Origin: Cyrtodaria siliqua
Taxonomy: Eukaryota > Mollusca > Bivalvia > Adapedonta > Hiatellidae
DNA length: 64,000 nucleotides
Assembly (NCBI GenBank): GCA_037043455.1
Contig: JAWPHD010005586.1
Coordinates: forward strand, 62,001 to 126,000
Direction: 5' to 3'
The notes beneath the pieces are model-generated. The model was not told where the DNA came from. It worked only from the letters and a program-made list of their open reading frames with translations, and made no database searches. Shown piece after piece: positions 54,648 to 64,000 of this stretch (positions within the stretch are counted from its first letter, which is position 1; every line of letters starts with the position of its first letter). A program made the position numbers and the translations under genes.

Positions 54648-56365
54648 GATCTCATTAAAGCAAACTTTCATTTAACATTTTGTCAAACTCAGAAGCCAAT
54701 TCTTTGTTATTTCTTTTTTGTAAGTAAACAAGCTGAAACTCTAAGGACGAGTCAATAACTCTGACATGCATGCATCAATTTTGCATGTTGTTAACTCAGT
54801 CTGTATATAAATCAGTAAATGTTTACAAAAGTTATTTTGTGAACCATATTTTGAAATAGTAAAGGGCAATAAATCCGTCATGCTTACATCAATTTTGCTC
54901 AATGTCAAACTCATTCGAGATATTGAGACTAACTTTAAACCTTCAAATAAAATGTGGTAAAAAATACTTTAGTCGAGGCCTGTGCTGTGGCGGTGAAGGT
55001 GAAGGTTGTCTCAAACCTAAAATAAAGAGTGTAGAAAGAGAGATTTATTTTTGAAGCAGTGTTTTACCATAAATACTACTATGTTAGAAAACGTTTCTAA
55101 ATATTTGTTACCCAGGGCAACCAAATTTTTAAACAGATTATTTACCACATGATTAACTAAATATCAAAATGATTATCAGTTGAAAGGCAGACAATGTACA
55201 TGTATATCAAAAACTGTACAGAAGGACAGTCAAGTGTTTTTTCATACCGGGTATATGAAGTGTAACAAGAGTGCCACCTAATGGGCATTATACACCTGTT
55301 TGCTCAAGTTTTCATGTTAAAAACGTTTCCTCCGTGTCGGGCCAAAATGACATTGACCTCTGACCTTCTAACAAACGACTTTTCGAGGTCTTTTCTACTT
55401 ATTGGACAACTATGTTGAAAAAGGGCATAATTCTGTAAAATTCATAACAGAGTTCGTGCAAGTTTCTCTTATGATGGGGAATACATAAGTAAAGTTTCTG
55501 TCAAGCAGTTTCTGAGATATGAGCTCCTCGAAACGGTTAACTAAAAAATTGACTAAGAACAAAAAGGGGCATAACCCTGTCAAAATACGATGCAGATTAA
55601 TGTGACTTGCATGTAGCATGTTATCTATTTATGTAGTTGTATTCAATTCTGCCAGGCGGTTTCTGAGAAATGAACTAACCGAAATAGGTTAACCAAGAAA
55701 CTAAGTACAAAAAGGTTGTATTGGCTATAGTAATCAGACTTAAAAGCAGTAGTATACGTTCAAACTTCATTTACCAGTTACTGTTGAAGGCGCCGTATTT
55801 TGATAGGGTTCCTTCTACGTTCGCCAGCACTGTTGGTCTTTGCGAGTGGGACAATTCACAAGAACCTATATCTCCATAGATGCTGGTATTCTGTTTAGAT
55901 ATGAAAGGGAAATACAAGTTTATATCAAGAAAATGGGTCAAACAAACACAACTGTTTCAATTTTAGGTTACTGCATTTGAAATATTAGCGGTAAGATGTC
56001 ACTAGTTAGATTATAGATAAAATGTATTACCGATTAAATAAATCTTGATATGCTCACCTATAAAGCATCCATATTTTTAATACTATGGCAGCCTTGGCTC
56101 TACAATTTTATATTATACAGCATCAAAACAAAAGTTGAATCAATCTTAATTTATCATAAATACTACCATTTTAAAAGAAATCATGAAGTTTCTATATTTG
56201 ATTCATTGTGTACCATAGTTTTAATCATTTTTTTACATACTGTAAATGTATTTTATTTTGTTTGAGAACCCGATGTTAGGCTTGTAGCAAAATATGTACC
56301 GGTAATCCTCATATAATTAATGTTATTATTATTATTATATCATCATCATCATCATTATCATCATG

Positions 56366-56399
<34 letters not shown>

Positions 56400-56622
56400 T
56401 GAGCCGATAGTTTAGAATGAAATCTCAGAGTAATATATATGATCATTACTTACTAAGCAAATGTCAAAACACATGGCTGCCCTTTTTTCCAATGATGTAA
56501 ATTATTACACAAGTTTAAATGATGGCGTTTATCATAGTTTGATACCATGGGGATTGCAGTCTGTTCAATCATGGGTTCAGACGATGTGTGTTTATTTAAT
56601 CTATATCCCACCATTACATCGC
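54648..56622. other. AT-rich DNA with a diverged headed-repeat body
   Basis: 55262-55740 is a minus-type repeat (AACAAGAGTGCCACCTAATG start) with two ~175-bp modules sharing GGGCATAA(T/C)(T/C)CTGT and GGTTTCTGAGA. 54725-54960 shows two loose ~115-bp repeats (AACTCTGACATGCATGCATC / AAATCCGTCATGCTTACATC). No gene. Confidence 0.5.
56318..56398. repeat. (ATT)n/(ATC)n microsatellite
   Basis: About 80 bp of imperfect TTA/ATC trinucleotides ending in a pure ATT run. Confidence 0.9.
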
Positions 56623-57200
56623 TTAAGGTAGCTGGCGGGGTTACTCGGGAATAATCAAAATCGCGTGTATTGTGACAATGTTTTACCTGTATGTATGTTA
56701 TTGTTTCTGCTTTCCATCAGTACTAATTTTAAATTGTTTAAAATAAACACCGGACTCGCAAATAGCGCCCTCTGGTGGTGCCTATTTTTACGACGAATTT
56801 TACTGTTTTCTTACGGGAAATGTACTAGAATTTAGTCAAAAGTTTAAAAAATCACATCATTTGGAATCACAATGATTTATAAACGTAATGCACGTAATAT
56901 ATTTAAAAAACAGCTATATCTCTTTATCGTGAGTGCATTTCTTTACGTAAGGGGTACCACGCGGTGACTACAAAATCGAGAGGATTTTTACATGTTATCG
57001 CTTTTTTACTTAAAAGTAAGCGTGATGACATATATATTTTTCTATGCCATCACATTTGTTGAAATTCCCTGCTTTGATAAATGTAAAAATAAAGAGGGGT
57101 CGTCGAGTCAGATTTTTATCAAACAAACTTTTAAAGTTTATAGAAAGTATTAAAATTAAGGCGTCGTTTTATAGTTTTCTTTAAAATGATGTTGACGTCA
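56623..57200 (+). repeat. Left terminal inverted repeat
   Basis: 578 bp, pairs with 60110-60681. Contains GCGCCCTCTGGTGG at 56765-56778 and a 53-codon ORF (56992-57153), both also present in diverged form in the right arm. Presumably it contains the promoter of the exonuclease gene, whose ATG is 22 bp downstream; that role is inference. Confidence 0.88.
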
Positions 57201-57221
57201 GTCACTTGCAAATTGAGATAC

Positions 57222-58772
57222 ATGTACTTTCCTATTGACATTGAGACCCCTGGCTTGGGTAAGCTAATCCTTTATGTTTGATCATTTCATAGAACGTAAC
57301 TTGCAAAAAATTAATGGCGATTATAATAAAATAATATGCAAGAAGTATACTAAGCAGGGCATTATTGAGTATACCCATAGTGCTAGAGATGCATAGTATT
57401 GTTTTATTATGCGGATGATAATATTTACACGGGTGATAAAATCAACTGCATTTGATCTATTTAGTTGTTTGTGGTTTTTTTGTTGTTTTTTTACAAAATT
57501 CTATCAAATATTGTGAGCGTAATTATGTAGATATCGAGTAGAGCTCATGCAAATACATGATTCTAACCACCGAGCGGCCAGCGTTGACACAAACAATCAT
57601 AAACTTGAGTTCCCGACAGCACTGCTGAGATTTGAATAAAATTGAATTTAATTGATTTTTAAAACTTCCCACACGCCGTTCGTTCAATGTAAATTGTATT
57701 AAAGGGTCATATAACACTACTGATTTATCAGTCTTGTTACCATATATGTTTTAATCGATAATTAAAAAACAATATTCACCAATATAATAGTGTCGTTGTT
57801 TTTTGTTTCGCCTAAAATTCCTAAAACAATCTTACGCATTTAATATAATCTGAGAATCTATATAATATTTAAAGAGAAAACGCCGATATTGTCATATGCC
57901 CATTTAATGTGTTACACACATACATGTATACAATGTGTCTATAGTTATGTGTGTATGCTACATAAACTGTGATACAATAAGAATCTCTTTCTTGCAGGAA
58001 TTGACTGTAGTATTATTCAACTTGCAGCAAAGCATTTGACAACAGGAGAGACTTTCAACAAATATGTTCAGCCGGCTAGCGGTTTTATTCCGAAAAACAT
58101 TAAAAAATAACGGAAATTGAAATTCATGGCGGAACTATGTTCCATCAAATGTCTCCAGTTCCTTCGGTTCCACTTAAAAGAGCATTAGACGAATTTAAAA
58201 CATGGCTCTTAAAATTTAGTACACCTGTATTGGTTGCCCATAATGCTCAATTTGACGCTAAAATTTTAATTAACAGTTGCACGGAAAAAGCCATCACTTT
58301 GACAAACATTGTTGGTTTTTCCGATAGCCTCAAACTATTCAAGCTTGTGTTTCCAGGCATGCCAAATTATCGACAGTCAAAACTTGTTAAGGAAAAACTC
58401 AACACAGGCTATAACGAACATAATGCCATTGCAGATGTAACTGCTCTTGTGGACTTGCTGGACATCGCTGACAACTTTGAAAGTTTGCTAACTATCTTTT
58501 CAGTCAATGATGTTACATACAAAAACAACCAAATTAAAAAACAAAAACGATATTTATCATCGTATTCAGACTTGATTGAAAGAAAAGTTATTTCCAAAAC
58601 TCACTCAAAACAACTAGCTTCAAGTGGTTTAGGTTTGAGCCATATAAATACTGTGTGCAAAAGATCTGGTATAGATGGTCTGACAACGCTGCTGAAGGAC
58701 AGGTTACAGAAACCTTCAAAACTTGTTTATTCACTTTTTTCGGAACTAGGTGCAGACGAAAAGGTGCTGTAA
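57222..58772 (+). CDS. DEDDh-family 3'-5' exonuclease, two exons, one frameshift
   Basis: Exon 1 (57222-57258) encodes MYFPIDIETPGL; intron 57259-57997 is GTAAGC...TTGCAG; exon 2 continues GIDCSIIQLAAKHLTTGETF to the stop at 58770-58772, about 270 aa in all. Catalytic set: Asp and Glu of DIE (residues 6, 8), Asp of AHNAQFD (about 99), and His and Asp of HNAIAD (about 154, 159), the H-x4-D signature of DEDDh (DnaQ/TREX-like) nucleases that degrade DNA or RNA from 3' ends with two metal ions. A 110-residue C-terminal region is Lys- and Ser-rich, probably helical, and unassigned. One break is visible: an A6 run at 58102-58107 must gain one A for frame to continue (IKK, then ITEIEIHGG). Without that, the longest ORF starts at 58137 and lacks DIE. 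The single lesion may be real or a homopolymer sequencing error. It resembles the animal genes annotated as 'PolC-type-like' and the exonuclease domain of PML-like proteins; that resemblance is from memory. Confidence 0.82.
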
Positions 58773-58924
58773 ATATGAAAATATGAAAATAATCATTCAA
58801 GTTTACGGAAAGACCAGCCCGTTGTATGAATATAGAAGTGTAAAGGTTAAGTTATCTTTGCAAAGAGAAATACATACATAAACACATACACTGAAAACCG
58901 AATCAGCACTTATTATATTATATA

Positions 58925-59403
58925 CTGAAAGGAAAAAGAAACGCATAATGGGTATTTCCGCTATATATTGTATGTTTATTATGCTGCTGCTAATCGAATG
59001 GTACATGGCGACATTAGGCCTGTCCTTTCGGAAAGAAAGTTTAAACAGCACCAAACACAACAATGGTTACCCCTTTAAAGTTTCATTATCGACAGAATGC
59101 GCATTTGGCTCAAGCAAGTAAGCAAACTTAGGCTTTAAATGTTGCAATCTATTAACATTAAACATAATACTGAAATGGCTTCACTTTTTCAAGCGAAACT
59201 TCAACATGAATGCATTTCTTGTAACAAAGTATACGTTGATTAAAAGGTCTACTACATGGCAGAGTTGTTCTTTCTGTAATTAGCTGTAGCCCCTTTTTGT
59301 ACAAAACACGTTGAGATATATCTGGGATATTACGCGAAATTAGGTGTGTATAATAGTGTAGTATAGGCAATTGTGTGAGTATGCGTTTCTTTTTTCCTTT
59401 CAG
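58925..59403. mobile_element. 479-bp MITE nested in the exonuclease element
   Basis: Left CTGAAAGGAAAAAGAAACGC and right GCGTTTCTTTTTTCCTTTCAG form ~21-bp terminal inverted repeats, flanked by TA on both sides (TATA/CTG and CAG/TATA), the Tc1/mariner pattern. Non-coding. It lies after the exonuclease stop codon, so it may sit in the 3' UTR or downstream. Confidence 0.82.
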
Positions 59404-59494
59404 TATATGAACGAGAACAACTATTTAATGAATCGGACGCTTCCTATTTTACGGATTACTTCCGAGAGACATCGATTGTTTATTCCAAGTCTAT

Positions 59495-59640
59495 AATTGA
59501 ATTGAATTGGGTTTTAAGGCGCACCAACACATGAAAGGTTAATGGCGCCTAACAGGCATGAACATGCCAGGCTCATCCTCCATGTACATTGAGATAAAAT
59601 ATGGAAAATGGGCCTAGAACCTTCTCACCCTGAAATTATA
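59495..59640 (-). mobile_element. 5'-truncated GGCCCATTCT SINE, nested
   Basis: Reverse orientation: tail AATTGAATTGAATTGGGTTT at the left, then GGCGCACCAACACATG, AATGGCGCC and GGGCCTAGAACCTTCTCACC. Closely similar to the 3' end of the 5387-5789 copy. Confidence 0.8.
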
Positions 59641-60109
59641 TATCTAGACATAATACCATTAGTTATGAAAATGATGTGTTTGGGTGTTAATAGTCATGTG
59701 TTGCATATCCCGTCTATTTCTGAATTTAATACATGTATATTCATAACCATTTTCCAATCATTATTTTGTGTTTTGCTATGCGGTGCCTATTAACATATAT
59801 GTTTGTATGTATTATTTCCTCATGATGGCATGTGTACGAATTGAGCAAATAAAAAGAATAGTTGATTTGATATTTGAATCGATTTGAATGATCATTCTTA
59901 CCCAAACAGCAACTTTGACAACACATGCTGTTTAAGACGGGTCGCAAACAGATAATAAACAGGTAAAATAACACCAGTAAAATTTGCAACTAAACGACTT
60001 TACTTCTTACAACATATTTAATGAATTAAACAGTTCAATAACATGAACACACGATCTTGAATTAGTTAACAATAGTAATACAAAGTAAACATCGCGCGTC
60101 AAAACTCGT

Positions 60110-60681
60110 GACGTCAACGTCATTTTAAACAAACCTATAAAACGACGCCGTAATTTTAATACTTTCTATAAACTTTAAAAGTTTGATCAAAATCTGACTC
60201 GATGACCCCTCTTTATTTTTACATTTATCAAAGCAGGGAATTTCAACGAATGTGATGGCATAGAAAAATATATATGTCATCACGCTTACTTTTAAGTAAA
60301 AAAGCGATAACATGTAAAAATCCTCTCGATTTTGTAGTCACCGCGTGGTACCCCTTACGTAAAGAAATGCACTCACGATAAAGAGATATAGCTGTTTTTT
60401 AAATATATTACGTGCATTACGTTTATAAATCATTGTGATTCCAAATGATGTGATTTTTTTAACTTTTGACTAAATTCTAGTACATTTCCCTAAGAAAACG
60501 GTAAAATTCGTCGTAAAAATAGGCACCGCCAGAGGGTGCTATTTAGGAATCCGATGTTTATTTTAAACAATTTAAAATTAGTACTGATGGAAAGCAGAAA
60601 CAATAACATACATACAGGTAAAACATTTTCTCAATACACACGATTTTGATTATTCCCAAGTAACCCCGCCAGCTACCTTAA
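60110..60681 (-). repeat. Right terminal inverted repeat
   Basis: 572 bp, reverse complement of 56623-57200 with substitutions and small indels (for example CCGCCAGAGGGTGC here for CCACCAGAGGGCGC in the left arm). The divergence suggests the two arms have aged independently for some time. Confidence 0.88.
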
Positions 60682-61586
60682 ACTGACCTGTTCTTACTGT
60701 TTCCTTAGAGTTCGAGGGTAACATCACAAGTGTTGTGCTTGTCTTATTGATGTTATACGCCATTTGCGAAGAACCAACCAATTACGAATTCCGAAACGGA
60801 GGGGCCATTTACGAATATTCTTATTTATTGTATTTTACCAAATAAAAACACATACAAATGCTTGTTTTCGTAATTTTAGTACAAACATGTTTGGTTTTAT
60901 AAATAAAAAGCTTCTGGAATAAACAGAGTATGTTAAAAATCACAAATCGTGATGTTCGGATTTCAGAATACTGTAGGATCTGAAAAGTCCATGTAGAACG
61001 ATCTTTTTAACCCTGTTTAATAGTAATGAGGCCGTTGCAATCTTTCCTTTATTATTAATTCAATAATAAGATTTATAGAATGGTATTACCAGAAACTGTA
61101 AATAGCCTTAGGTTAGGGTACTTGGAGAAAAGAATCGTCAACGCTACAAAGAGAAGGGACATGCGCAGTGAAGCAGCCTTCACAAAATGGCGTTTTGAGT
61201 AGCAGACTCAGATGGGTGTAGCAAATCATCATAAGACGACCAATGGTAGGAAGATGGTAACTGTCCATTGAATGTGTGTGGTACAACGACTTGTTTTATG
61301 TTGATTTATATGTTTAGAATACTTCCAGGTTATGAAGGTGTGATGAAATTAAATGCGAGGCAGTTGGCTTTGCCGAGTTGGTGGGTGGGGCACCTGTAGT
61401 AAATATCTTATAAATTTGCTTTTTTATTATCTGATGTTCAATATTGCTGCATATGATGCTCGCCAAAAAGGAAAAATAACATAATATTGTCGTTTATCAC
61501 ACTGTCACTATATTTGTATCATGCTATCGTTCGGAATGTTTGGTAAAGGATTTGTTATTCATCCTTGCCATTTACCATACCAGTAC
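60682..61586. other. Unannotated AT-rich DNA
   Basis: No gene or clear repeat recognised. Confidence 0.4.
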
Positions 61587-62110
61587 CATAGGGGTCCGGC
61601 TCATGTGCTTTGTCGGTAAATACCAGTTGAAATCGAACAAAAGTGTCCTAAATGATTTGGGAAGACATCCGAGTCCAGCACCCATATCAGCCAGGGGCGT
61701 AGCTTGGCCTTTTTGACGGCATAGGCCAGCAGTTAAAGTTATTATGCTAGTGGGGTCCGGGGACATGCACCTTATATTTTAGACTTTAAGAAGGGCAAAG
61801 ATAACTAAACAAATATATATGAAAATGATATTTTCTTGTTACTACGCCTCCTGTACAGCCCCGCCATCCCCCTCCCCCACCCACCCCGATTTTTATTGCA
61901 TTTTTTAGAATTTTTAATTTTTCTATTTCTGAAAATTAGGCAATGTCAGCACCCATATCATAGACTCGGATGTCTTCCCAACTCATGTAGGGCACTTTTG
62001 TATTCTATGATATGGGTGCTGGACTCGGATGTCTTCCCAACTCATGTAGGACACTTTTGTTCGATTTCAACTGGTATTTACCGACAAAGCACATGAGCCG
62101 GACCCCTATG
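61587..62110. mobile_element. 524-bp foldback element
   Basis: Arms 61587-61689 and 62008-62110 are inverted copies (CATAGGGGTCCGGCTCATGT ... and its complement at the far end). The inner arm CTCGGATGTCTTCCCAACTC is present a second time at 61965-62000. The interior holds a diverged relative of the CAGGGGCGTAGCC element. Short ORFs on both strands are reflections of the arms. Confidence 0.8.
61691..61930. mobile_element. Diverged CAGGGGCGTAGC element inside the foldback
   Basis: Starts CCAGGGGCGTAGCTTGGCC and contains CCCCACCCACCCCGATTTTT then ATTGCATTTTTTAGA, matching the interior of 30206-30519. The right terminus is not clearly preserved (a partial CTACGCCTCCTG occurs at 61843). Confidence 0.55.
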
Positions 62111-62560
62111 ACCAGTACATGTACTGTACTGAAGTCTGTTCTGACATAAAACCCTGATCATGGCATATCCGATTGAAATTTGTCTCTGAATTTTTATTTA
62201 TTCATTGGAATCACTGCCAGTGTGTGAAACTTTCTAAAAGATATCCCGTATAATCCCCCAAATATAACTTGTGGTGAACAAATCTGTCTCATTCATTATT
62301 TTTCGTGCAACAGACATCAAGTTTCACAAAGAAAATATTTTTAACATGTTTAAGAAAATTCATCAAGTTCTACAGTCAGGTCCAGAGGGGTCCTGCTACA
62401 CATGCAGAGCTATGTAAAATTAACTGTGTTGTGAAAAGGTTGACGTCTTTGTGTGCTTTTTTTACATACAGACTTTTATAGATGGAACCTAGACCGCGTA
62501 TATAAAAAAGTGTCTAGACGTTCTTCCCCGCGAATAAGCATGAGGTCTCATGCAATCTCA
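62111..62560. other. Unannotated spacer
   Basis: No gene seen; AT-rich. Confidence 0.35.
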
Positions 62561-62565
62561 GGTCC

Positions 62566-62672
62566 CGGGTCGTTTCGCACACTTTCCCATTCGCGCATCG
62601 GTCGTTTCGCACATCGGTCGTTTCGCACATCATTTTGATAGTCGTTTCGCCCACTAAGTCGTTTCGCCCATC
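62566..62672. repeat. GTCGTTTCGC tandem tract
   Basis: GGTCGTTTCGCACATC and variants (GTCGTTTCGCCCA) occur five times in about 105 bp with spacing of 16-22 bp. It may be a subterminal repeat of an unrecognised DNA transposon. No coding sense. Confidence 0.7.
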
Positions 62673-64000
62673 ATCTATCAGGTATTGTATTTGATTGTGA
62701 ATTGTGAATGAGTTTTATTAAACTGTGAATAATAAATTAAGGGAGAATCATAATGATATTTTTGTTGTTGTTATTGAATGTTTGTTTATACTGTTATATT
62801 ATTTACACTAATTATATATTATCTGTCAAAAAAAAGTTAAAATTACTCATAACTGTTATCATACCAAGGAATTTTGAGAAAAAACAATGTTAATGCCATT
62901 TATCTTTTATATGGCTCGATAAAAAACTGCACCATTTTAGTATATTTTAGAGAATTTAATTTCCTATCGGAATTTAAAATAAAATTTGCTGGTCATCGGA
63001 ATATTTGTTTCAGTATACTTCCTTTATTGGCCTCAAACCCCTTTGGAAAATAAAAACATTAACATAACGACGTCGACGTTATTTATATTAAAATAATGTA
63101 TATTGTACATGTCGGTGATATATCAATAAATATTTTTAAATAATCGACTTTCCATAGTATAATAGTGATAGTAACCTGCTAGGCGGAATGTACATGCTAT
63201 TCAACATAAATTGTTGGTGGGTTGGTAGGGGTTTCCTACATTTAGCTTCGCATGAAGTGAAGCCCAGCACATTATAGTACACATATCGTAATAAGCTTCT
63301 CGGAACGAAGCCCCACGTATCTTCAAACAACTTCAAGTTTTACAACATTATGATAAATAGTTTGGTAACATAGCGAACTGGTGTTGCAAATCCCAAAATA
63401 ATGTCGAGATCAGCGAGGTACAAAGTGTCCCTCGTGAAGACATATTTTCGCATATTTATATGTTTAAGAAACTAACCGCCAAATAATGGCAAAATTACAC
63501 TACACAACCGTTTATCAAAACTCTATCCAGGTATTCAGGTCATATAATAATGTATATGTACCAATTAAAGGTATAGGTTTATTCACGGGTTCTTACAATA
63601 ATTGTGTTATTGAATATGCGTAAATGAAGTATGACTTGGTAACTATTAATTCGGCGGTCCAATTTCGTTGTTTGGTATGGCTGGTTAAAACCATTTATAG
63701 TGTGTCTATAGAGTTGGGATTCAAAAATATGTAAGTTGTATATATATATGTCGGTGAAGTACATGAAGAATGTCCGCAAATGAGATTGGGTTTTATTGCT
63801 TAAAACATGTTACCAATGTATACATTATTAAACAACGAATAAGCAGCTGAACATTTACAAAAAACTGATATTAATATGCATGATAAAAACAATTTAAGAA
63901 TTAAATACGTTTGATGCTTTATCCATTAACTTTCAGATATCATCTTGACGTAAGTTGTGGTGTTTTGTTTCAGTAATACAGACATTATCGGAACAAAAAT
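62673..64000. other. AT-rich DNA, no gene recognised
   Basis: Low GC, several poly-T and TA tracts, only short ORFs without family features. Confidence 0.4.

Larger units (their letters stand above)
56623..60681 (+). mobile_element. 4.06-kb TTAA element with ~575-bp inverted repeats and an exonuclease gene
   Basis: TTAAGGTAGCTGGCGGGGTT at 56623 is the reverse complement of the right end, GCTACCTTAA at 60672-60681, except for scattered differences. The inverted similarity continues inward to GTTGACGTCA at 57200 and TGACGTCAAC at 60110, giving arms of 578 and 572 bp. TTAA at both edges fits a TTAA target duplication of the kind used by piggyBac and Kolobok elements. The interior holds one recognisable gene, the DEDDh exonuclease (57222-58772), a nested 479-bp MITE (58925-59403) and a SINE fragment (59495-59640). 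I see no transposase, so the element is either mobilised in trans or uses an unrecognised mechanism. Removing the nested insertions gives an ancestral length near 3.4 kb. Confidence 0.85.

Noticed and set aside
56623..60681. Polinton/Maverick or viral origin for the long-inverted-repeat element
   Set aside because: No integrase, protein-primed polymerase, capsid or ATPase sequence is visible, and the element is far too short; TTAA edges also do not fit the 6-bp duplications of Polintons.

Overview
This is a eukaryotic, intron-bearing, AT-rich genomic window. It is most likely from a bivalve mollusc, probably a heterodont. The basis is the very dense set of long interspersed repeats with palindromic heads such as AGCTCTACTGGCC, runs of GTCCGTCC and phrases such as AAGATGGCCGCCA, together with several tRNA-headed SINE families. 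I recognise these from bivalve genomes, but no host gene is present to fix the species. There is no bacterial gene organisation, rRNA or CRISPR array, and I could support no functional tRNA gene.

Layout. 1-6.3 kb: AT-rich sequence with several short tandem arrays (17-, 21- and 33-bp units) and copies of a roughly 400-bp SINE, one of which split the 33-bp array. 6.7-36 kb: almost wall-to-wall repeats. Each unit has a palindromic head, a stretch of GTCCGTCC, a body built from tandem modules of about 100-320 bp, and a tail near CCTCTTGTT; copies lie in both orientations and are nested. Inside this block are a 145-bp-period array (16.4-17.3 kb), a 418-bp TIR element (18.2 kb), a GC-skewed satellite (28.5-29.7 kb), a 314-bp TIR element (30.2 kb) and two minus-strand exons of a decayed MULE transposase (21.9-22.2 and 27.9-28.1 kb). 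36-43 kb: mostly quiet AT-rich DNA with tRNA-headed SINEs.

43.2-47 kb: a two-exon Merlin/IS1016-type (IS1595 superfamily) DDE transposase, inactivated by an in-frame stop and a 13-bp tandem duplication. It is followed by a Ser/Asp-rich ORF and a duplicated ~440-bp block, whose second copy holds a SINE with a perfect 13-bp target duplication. 50.8-52.5 kb: a 37-bp minisatellite of 46 full units without net length change, each unit carrying a perfect 5' splice-donor motif.

56.6-60.7 kb: the most notable locus. It is a TTAA-bounded 4.06-kb element with ~575-bp terminal inverted repeats. Its only recognisable gene is a two-exon DEDDh 3'-5' exonuclease of about 270 aa that starts 22 bp inside the left repeat. 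All five catalytic residues are present, but there is one single-base frameshift in an A-run. No transposase is visible. A 479-bp MITE and a SINE have since inserted into it. 61-64 kb: a small foldback element, a GTCGTTTCGC tandem tract and unannotated AT-rich DNA.

The genes do not form a pathway. All recognisable coding sequence belongs to mobile elements or their remains, and the order of nested insertions gives a relative history.
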